Under the pieces are notes generated by a model that did no database searches, was not told the origin of the DNA, and saw only the letters and a program-made list of their open reading frames with translations. Positions 56,846 through 64,000 of a stretch of DNA of 64,000 nucleotides are shown here, piece after piece (the stretch's first letter is position 1; each line of letters begins with the position of its first letter). Source of the stretch: an uncultured Bartonella sp. (GTDB taxonomy: Bacteria; Pseudomonadota; Alphaproteobacteria; Rhizobiales; Rhizobiaceae). Position numbers and translations under genes: made by a program. The DNA lies in the NCBI GenBank assembly GCA_946478235.1, contig CAMLBF010000001.1:248001-312000 (forward strand), given 5' to 3'.

Positions 56846-57416
56846 AGAAACAAATTATACTGGTTTAGGCTACAAAATGAATGACCATACTTTATCGAAA
56901 GCCAAAGGAGTTTTCCCAAGCTCTCTTGGTCATGCGAAAACGTATTAGCTGACACCATTTGCAAGAACATATTGGCTATCATCGTTTCGCTAATTGATTG
57001 ATTAACAAATACAAAGCCTTCAATAATAGATTTTATAAACATTGAAGGCTTTACATTGTTCGCAATCATCGCGTCATTCATTAATCACACTTTTCAGCTA
57101 TCGAAACGCTAACCATAGAATTGTTTTAGGCCAACAACATAGCTTCAATATGGAATAAAAAGACCTTCTTCAGCCTGTGTTCTTCAAAGAAGGTAACCTG
57201 CTCTGTTTCTACTCTAGGTGCAGAGTGAAATTTGCTATCGGATATTCCGAATATTCACTCAGCTTGCGAGTATAATTAGTTTTCCCCTATCACGACCGCC
57301 CTCACCATTAGACATAACAAGACATTCGACGCGCTAAGCAAAGTGGTCAAAGCGTCTGTCGGGCGTTGCAATGGTAACGCCAAAAAAACGGTTATATTTT
57401 TAATGTTACAGGCTCA
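56846..57416. other. Gap between the MFS and phzF-like genes
   Basis: About 570 bases between convergent genes, without a convincing gene. ACCTTCTT (57163-57170) and AAGAAGGT (57187-57194) form an 8-bp stem with a 16-base loop and an A tract on its left, a possible weak minus-strand terminator 220 bases after the phzF-like gene. Confidence 0.5.
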
Positions 57417-58343
57417 TCACAAATAGATATGCCCCTCAGCATATTTGACAGCTTTTCCGCCGATGCGCGCCGTCGTGATTTTTTCGTTTTCAACACCCCA
57501 TTCCAATCGAATGCGTGATGGGCGCCCAATTTCAAGACCCTGTTCAAGCCATATTTGTTTAATGCCATCAAGCGGCCGATCGAAATATTGAACCGCACCA
57601 CAAAAAGCAGATGCAGCAGATCCTGTTGCCGCGTCCTCACTTCCATCTGGTCTAATCATTCTGGTGTGAAACGCGCTTTGGAAAAGTTGTGTTTCGCGGC
57701 AATAAAGATAGAAAGATGGTGTCACAACATTCATTTGTTCAAAGTTTTCCGATATATAAACCGGATCTGGAACAATGCTAGCAATCGTTTTTAAATTGCG
57801 CAGCGGAACAAAGAAAAACGGCACTCCAGCATCCCACAAAGTTGGAATATGATTTTCAAAACCCACTTCATCTGCTTCTAAGCCAAAAGCAGCGGCAAAC
57901 ACTTCCTTATCGATAGACAGAGATTTTTGTACTGGTAATTTGGGTATGTCGAATTCAGCAAAGGGCGTATTGTCACGCAAATCGACAACGCCACGTATAG
58001 GTCCAATTTTTTCTTCCAAAATGATTAAAGCATCATTTTCATGGTTGTTTTTAAGGGCGAGAGAAACAATGGTGCCAATTGTAGGATGACCTGCATAGGC
58101 AGTTTCATCACTAAGCTTGAATATACGCAATGAAGCCGTATGATTTTTTTGTTTTGCTGGAAAAACAAAAACTGTTTCCGATAAATTGAATTCCCGTGCA
58201 ATTGCCTGCATCTGATCGTCTGTTAAACCGTTGGCATCATGCACAATAGCAACTGGATTTCCAGCTAGGACAGTATCCGTAAAAACATCGAAAATTTCGT
58301 AAAATCTGCCCTTATCTTTCTGCAAAACACACCTACCATTCAT
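57417..58343 (-). CDS. PhzF-family isomerase-like protein
   Basis: Cytosolic protein of 308 residues with the diaminopimelate-epimerase-like fold in two halves. The N-terminal half has the catalytic-type Glu in REFNLSETVFVFP and GHPTIGT; the C-terminal half has EDAATGSAASAFCGAV. PhzF itself makes phenazines, but most family members outside pseudomonads have unknown substrates, and no other phenazine gene is here. Start at the ATG 58343; Met-Asn-Gly-Arg gives an N-terminal extension of about 12 residues before the first strand (YEIFDVFTDTVLAGNPVAIV). Confidence 0.9.
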   Translation of the reverse strand: MNGRCVLQKDKGRFYEIFDVFTDTVLAGNPVAIVHDANGLTDDQMQAIAREFNLSETVFVFPAKQKNHTASLRIFKLSDETAYAGHPTIGTIVSLALKNNHENDALIILEEKIGPIRGVVDLRDNTPFAEFDIPKLPVQKSLSIDKEVFAAAFGLEADEVGFENHIPTLWDAGVPFFFVPLRNLKTIASIVPDPVYISENFEQMNVVTPSFYLYCRETQLFQSAFHTRMIRPDGSEDAATGSAASAFCGAVQYFDRPLDGIKQIWLEQGLEIGRPSRIRLEWGVENEKITTARIGGKAVKYAEGHIYL

Positions 58344-58883
58344 AAAAATTGTTATTTTACGCTTGAGGAATATGACACATAAAATGGGTCTGTAAAGTTG
58401 GAATTATCACAATAAGACGGTCAAATTTTTCTGCATTCTTTAAAAACAGTTTCAAAAATTGGGGTTGGTTATATCGGGGTTCCATTTGAAAAATTCGCGA
58501 AATCCTTGATCTCACTGCTCATTATTGGCTCATATCAGAGTGTAATTTGATAAATATGTTTCTATAATCAGGTAAAAGATATTTCCTTACACCGCTCGAT
58601 TATTACAACCATTTTGTATTTAAGAATAATGAAGGTGAAATATTAAAATCGCGCGCTTTACACGCCTATAACAAAAGCTTGTTCCTGCTATTCTCATGCA
58701 CCTATGTATACAGAACTATAAACCCATATCGCAAAAAATTGCCCCCTAGAAAAATTGGCTCTTAAGAGCATAACTTAAGGAATAATATTTGATTATATTG
58801 CGAAAATACCTTTTTAAAAAATCAAAAGCGCATATATTTGAAGCAAGTAGAGAATAGAATATAAAGAATTATACGGGGCTGAC
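58344..58883. other. Gap between the phzF-like and BA14K-like genes
   Basis: About 540 AT-rich bases between divergent genes. It holds both promoters; nothing else was recognised. Confidence 0.45.
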
Positions 58884-59225
58884 ATGGCGATGCGTGGCTT
58901 AAAAATCTTGATGATCTCATTAGGCATACTGACCACCATTGCAACGACTGGTTATGCTGTTGAGATTAACAACTCCATGGCACCAATTGGACGGGCGAAT
59001 GTTGCCCCCCTCCCCAATAGTCATTACGACACCCCTAAAAGCATAAAAAACTATCGGCCTGAACAGACTGTTCCGGGTGGACCAACATTTAATCTGAACA
59101 AAGGTCCCGATATAAACCATCAACAATGGTGCAATTATCATTATAAAAGCTACAGATCTTCCGACAATAGTTACGTCGATCACGGTGGTGTTCGACAAAC
59201 CTGTAACTCACCATTTCACCAATAA
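58884..59225 (+). CDS. BA14K-like small secreted protein
   Basis: A 113-residue exported protein. The signal peptide is residues 1-25 (MAMRGLKILMISLGILTTIA...YA). The mature part has a proline/asparagine-rich linker, then a C-terminal segment WCNYHYKSYRSSDNSYVDHG with a closing Cys in RQTCNSP. This WCxxxYxSYxxxxxxY...C pattern is that of the BA14K family, first known as an immunoreactive 14-kDa lectin-like protein of Brucella. The linker is unusually long relative to the domain. No operon partner. Confidence 0.75.
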   Translation: MAMRGLKILMISLGILTTIATTGYAVEINNSMAPIGRANVAPLPNSHYDTPKSIKNYRPEQTVPGGPTFNLNKGPDINHQQWCNYHYKSYRSSDNSYVDHGGVRQTCNSPFHQ

Positions 59226-59506
59226 AATTGAATGTCGATTTATATAATTAGGCTATTTGGGCAAATGATAACTGGTGACAACGAGATGTCGCTGCACATA
59301 ACAACAGTATATAACTGCATGTAACAGTATCACGTGGTATAACAGCGTTATATCACTGGCAACAGCGTTATATCGCTGGGAAACAGATAGATGACGCCAC
59401 GACAGACCTGATGAATTGACACGATATTCTCGATATCAATTCGTTATTCCCGATATCTATTCGTTACGATTAAAATGCATTATGTATTTTAGAAAAGGAA
59501 TATCCA
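59226..59506. other. Gap with short repeats between the BA14K-like gene and ilvC
   Basis: About 280 bases without a gene. AACAGCGTTATATC(A/G)CTGG occurs twice at about 59341-59381, and GATATCxATTCGTTA occurs twice at about 59434-59467, both as close direct repeats. Confidence 0.6.
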
Positions 59507-59534
59507 AACAAAAAGGGGTGTCGAAACACCCCTT
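59507..59534 (-). terminator. Terminator of ilvC
   Basis: AAGGGGTGT (59513-59521) and ACACCCCTT (59526-59534) pair over 9 bp. In the minus-strand RNA the loop is UUCG, a very stable tetraloop, and the stem is followed by a U tract ending TTTTTGTTT. It lies 22 bases after the ilvC stop. Confidence 0.93.
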
Positions 59535-59556
59535 CTTGAGAAAAATCACGACGATA

Positions 59557-61246
<1,690 letters not shown>

Positions 61247-61276
61247 AATTACCTGATTGTCCTATAACAGTACCGT

Positions 61277-61286
61277 ACCGTACGGT
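61277..61286. promoter_or_regulatory. Candidate TetR operator
   Basis: ACCGTACGGT is a perfect 10-base palindrome, embedded in TACCGTACCGTACGGTTCG, where the half-site ACCGT is present once more. Its position before the tetR-type start suits an autoregulatory operator. Confidence 0.55.
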
Positions 61287-61383
61287 TCGCGCACAATGCA
61301 ACGGTGAATGGCGAATATCAAGTGCTAATTTTCAATTCGCCATCATTTTATGACAATTCTTTTTGGGATTATCTGTGTCAGCC

Positions 61384-61414
61384 TTTTAGGGGTTATTTGC
61401 ACTAACCCCTAAAA
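61384..61414. repeat. 12-bp inverted repeat after kup
   Basis: TTTTAGGGGTTA (61384-61395) and TAACCCCTAAAA (61403-61414) pair perfectly around a 7-base loop, 37 bases after the kup stop. Neither strand has a U tract directly after the stem (each ends in A residues), so it is a strong hairpin rather than a standard terminator. Confidence 0.6.
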
Positions 61415-61451
61415 ATATTTGCAACCGATAAATTCTTATTTTGGATATAAT

Positions 61452-63377
61452 TTATACGGTAATCTGGGTTCCTATTTCCACAACACGGCCTGTTGGAATT
61501 TGGAAATATTCCGTTGCATCGGCCGCTGTACGAGCAAGAAAGATAAAGAACTTATCTTGCCATAATGGCATATCGGACTTTGCAGCAGGTTTTATCGACC
61601 GTCTTGATAAGAAAAACGACGTTGTCATGATATCGAATTTCCAGCCAAGCTTACGGCAAATTGCCAATGCGCGCGGAATGTTTGGCTGCTCCATATAACC
61701 AAAAGTCAATGTAACTTGCATAAATCGTTCATTGAATTGCGAAACGCGAGCGCGATCAACCGATGGCACTCTTGGCGTTGATGCCGTATTTACGGTAAGA
61801 ATAACATTGTTTTCGTGCAATACTTTATAGTGTTTCAAACTGTGCATCAGTGCACTAGGCGCACTCTTTGGATCACCTGTAAGAAACACCGCAGTTCCGG
61901 GAACGATAATGGGTGGTTTTTCTGCCATTTTCTCAACAATGAGATCCAACGGAACTTCACCTTTCCGCGTTTTTTTGAAAAGATGCCGGCTTCCCCGAAC
62001 CCACGTCCACATAACAAGCACAACGCTTAATGCCAAGCAGACCGATGCCCAGCCACCATCGTGAACCTTTACCACATTGGCACTGAAGAATAGCAGATCA
62101 ATCGACAGGAAGCCCAGTGTCAGCAACAGACATAAACTCAAACTCCACTTCCAGATGCGTGTCATAACGATAAATAGCAGCGACGTTGTGACAATCATAT
62201 TTCCCGTGACGGAAATGCCGTAAGCGGCTGCAAGGTTGGTTGATTTTTCAAACCCGATGACCAGTATAATAACGATAACAGCCAATAAAAAATTGACACG
62301 CGGCATATAAATCTGCCCGAGATTTTTTTCCGACGTATGCAAAATCTCAAGTCGAGGCAATATGTTAAGCTGTACAGCCTGACGTGCCAATGAAAAAGCA
62401 CCTGTTATAACGGCTTGCGAAGCAATAACCGTCGACATTGTTGCCAAAACAATCATGGGAATAAGAGACCATTGCGGTAACATCTGATAGAATGGATTTG
62501 TGGCAGTGTTCCCATGTGACAAGATAAAGGCGCCCTGCCCCAAATAATTTAGCACCAAACAAGGAAAAACAACCCAAAGCCAAGCGGCAACAATAGGCCG
62601 TCTGCCAAAATGCCCGAGATCCGCATATAGTGCTTCAGCACCTGTAACAGCCAAAAAGACAGCCCCTACAGCGGCAAAAGAAGTTGCAGGATTGCTTAAA
62701 ATATATTCGACCCCATACCATGGCAATAAAGCGACAAAAATCGAAGGATCATCAAAAATATGATAAAGCCCAAAACCGCCTAGCGCCAAAAACCACACAA
62801 ATGTAATTGGTCCAAAAACGATGGCGACTTTGCCGGTGCCAAATCTTTGCACAGCAAAAAGAGCCACGAGAATGACAAGCGTGATTGGCACAATAAACGG
62901 TTCAAGCTCAGGTGCAACCACCTCCATACCTTCAACCGCGGACAATACAGATACAGCTGGCGTTATGACCGCATCACCAAAAAACAATGATGCGCCAAGT
63001 ATGCCAATACCAATTGCCCAACCACCTTTGCGTTTAAAGGTTGAACGAGCCAACGCCATCAAAGAAAGAATACCGCCCTCGCCCTTGTTATCAGCACGAA
63101 GCACGAACACAACGTATTTTATTGTAACAATAAGTGCCAATGCCCAGAAGATCAGTGATATAACACCATAGACATCTGCCTTAACAATTTCATGAGTGCC
63201 AGCACCAGCGCGCAGTGCTTCGCGGAAAGCATATATCGGACTGGTTCCAATATCACCATAAACAACACCGATCGCGCCAACCAAAAGAAGCCAAAAGCTT
63301 TCCTTGGAATGATCATTGTTTTCATCATCTGGAGACGTGTCGTTAGTCGAAGCATCAATATCCTGAATTTCCGCCAT
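61452..63377 (-). CDS. kup: Low-affinity potassium transporter Kup
   Basis: Inner-membrane K+/H+ symporter of 641 residues with about 12 helices followed by a cytoplasmic tail. The signature GAIGVVYGDIGTSPIYAFRE (about 34-53) is complete, and FFGDAVITPAVSVLSAVEGM follows. The C-terminal domain from about 480 contains VPGTAVFLTGDPKSAPSALM and ends in FQIPTGRVVEIGTQITV, both family features. The acidic N-terminal tail (DASTNDTSPDDENNDHSKES) is variable. It lies between pdxJ and the tetR-type gene on the same strand but with gaps over 100 bases. Confidence 0.95.
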   Translation of the reverse strand: MAEIQDIDASTNDTSPDDENNDHSKESFWLLLVGAIGVVYGDIGTSPIYAFREALRAGAGTHEIVKADVYGVISLIFWALALIVTIKYVVFVLRADNKGEGGILSLMALARSTFKRKGGWAIGIGILGASLFFGDAVITPAVSVLSAVEGMEVVAPELEPFIVPITLVILVALFAVQRFGTGKVAIVFGPITFVWFLALGGFGLYHIFDDPSIFVALLPWYGVEYILSNPATSFAAVGAVFLAVTGAEALYADLGHFGRRPIVAAWLWVVFPCLVLNYLGQGAFILSHGNTATNPFYQMLPQWSLIPMIVLATMSTVIASQAVITGAFSLARQAVQLNILPRLEILHTSEKNLGQIYMPRVNFLLAVIVIILVIGFEKSTNLAAAYGISVTGNMIVTTSLLFIVMTRIWKWSLSLCLLLTLGFLSIDLLFFSANVVKVHDGGWASVCLALSVVLVMWTWVRGSRHLFKKTRKGEVPLDLIVEKMAEKPPIIVPGTAVFLTGDPKSAPSALMHSLKHYKVLHENNVILTVNTASTPRVPSVDRARVSQFNERFMQVTLTFGYMEQPNIPRALAICRKLGWKFDIMTTSFFLSRRSIKPAAKSDMPLWQDKFFIFLARTAADATEYFQIPTGRVVEIGTQITV

Positions 63378-63491
63378 CGGACAATCCTTTCAGCCTGATA
63401 ACACTATTTAAGAAATGCGAATATATTTAGGAAATTTTAAAAAGGTATACGGTCGACCTATTACCCAACCCCGTAACCAGTCAAAATCAAT

Positions 63492-64000
63492 TCAAGATAA
63501 GGCTTGTTTAAAACGCTCAACAGTATGTCTCATACCATACTCCAAAGCATCTGCAATAAGTCCGTGACCGATAGACACTTCATAAAGCCATGGCAGTCTT
63601 TTGACAAGAGGAGGAAGATTTTCGACCGTCAAATCATGCCCTGCATTAACGCCAAGTCCCAGTTCCTTGGCAACATTTGCCGCAGACACCAGCTTGTCGA
63701 GTTCTTCACTTTGCTTTGCTGCGCTATCATAGGCGTCACCATAAGGTCCGGTGTAAAACTCTACCCTGTCAGCCCCCATCACTTTTGCGTCAACCAATCC
63801 ATCAGAATTGGGATCTGCAAAAAGAGACACCCGAATAGAGCGTTTTTTAAAGCGAGATATAATCGCGGTTAAAAATTCCTCGTCCTGCTTGAAATTCCAA
63901 CCATGATCCGACGTTGATTGCTCAGGTGAATCAGGAACCAATGTAACCTGATCAGCATAAGTTTCAGCTAGTTCAATAAAGGATGGGGTCGGATACCCCT
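63492..64000 (-). CDS. pdxJ: Pyridoxine 5'-phosphate synthase, 5' end cut off by window
   Basis: Last enzyme of de novo vitamin B6 synthesis (DXP-dependent route), joining deoxyxylulose phosphate and aminoacetone phosphate. The frame is open to 64000, so the N-terminal third lies outside. The visible part is a TIM-barrel segment: FIELAETYADQVTLVPDSPE, RVSLFADPNSDGLVDAKVMG, RVEFYTGPYGDAY, GLGVNAGHDLTVENLPPLV and the closing EVSIGHGLIADALEYGM, where the His and Glu residues contribute to the active site. A start inside at 63941 would remove essential barrel strands and is rejected. Confidence 0.95.
   Translation of the reverse strand, partial: GYPTPSFIELAETYADQVTLVPDSPEQSTSDHGWNFKQDEEFLTAIISRFKKRSIRVSLFADPNSDGLVDAKVMGADRVEFYTGPYGDAYDSAAKQSEELDKLVSAANVAKELGLGVNAGHDLTVENLPPLVKRLPWLYEVSIGHGLIADALEYGMRHTVERFKQALS

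Noticed and set aside
57417-58343. Phenazine biosynthesis cluster
   Set aside because: Only a PhzF-family protein is present; no phzA, B, C, D, E or G partner lies nearby, and the family is widely distributed without phenazines.
61384-61414. kup terminator call for the 12-bp inverted repeat
   Set aside because: The stem is strong but neither strand shows a U tract after it, so it is listed only as an inverted repeat.

Overview
The window is a chromosomal segment of an alphaproteobacterium of the Rhizobiales (Hyphomicrobiales), closest in gene content to the Bartonellaceae/Brucellaceae. The evidence is a full str-S10-spc-alpha ribosomal supercluster in alphaproteobacterial order, a PopZ (DUF2497) polar organiser, an ExoR-type Sel1 protein, a BA14K-like small protein, a fused SecDF, a DUF3772-type MscS channel and a single-ACT threonine ammonia-lyase. 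The DNA is moderately AT-rich with compact genes. Retention of ilvA, ilvC and a GltIJKL-type acidic amino acid importer fits a host-associated but biosynthetically competent bacterium (for example a gut-type Bartonella) better than a strongly reduced pathogen. That placement is inference from remembered families; no search was run.

Layout. 1-1348: 3'-truncated DegP/HtrA protease (minus). 2235-20970: one continuous minus-strand translation block, read from high to low coordinates as rpsL-rpsG-fusA-tuf / rpsJ-rplC-rplD-rplW-rplB-rpsS-rplV-rpsC-rplP-rpmC-rpsQ / rplN-rplX-rplE-rpsN-rpsH-rplF-rplR-rpsE-rpmD-rplO-secY / adk-rpsM-rpsK-rpoA-rplQ, ended by a canonical terminator. Three further terminator-like hairpins with U tracts lie inside this block (after rplR, rplO and rpsM), suggesting that transcription is partitioned or attenuated. 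21643-25930: xthA and a gltI-gltJ-gltK-gltL operon (plus). 26048-33882: exoR homologue, small lipoprotein, valS, popZ, tolC/bepC-like gene and a PCMT-family methyltransferase.

34088-41603: tRNA-Cys, tRNA-Asn, a GNAT/sulfurtransferase pair, a DEAD-box helicase, ilvA with a small secreted protein, tRNA-Leu and a nearby inverted tRNA-Leu 3' fragment. 41334-48894: MscS-family channel with a coupled small periplasmic protein, a single-pass membrane protein, secDF, a repeat-rich spacer and a YbhN-type membrane protein. 48953-52217: a FolB fusion protein, an FMN reductase-like protein and a TerC-CBS-CorC protein. 52693-54047: tRNA-Lys followed by a small orphan cassette (a broken XRE regulator, a 105-residue protein and a secreted four-cysteine protein), the most island-like stretch. 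54544-64000: LysR/MFS divergent pair, PhzF-family enzyme, BA14K-like protein, tetR-ilvC, kup and the 5'-truncated pdxJ.

Most of the window is core metabolism and translation. No strong candidate for a wholly new multi-gene system is visible. The items most worth a second look are the hairpins inside the ribosomal operon, the octapeptide repeats in PopZ, the FolB fusion, the tRNA-Leu fragment and the tRNA-Lys cassette.
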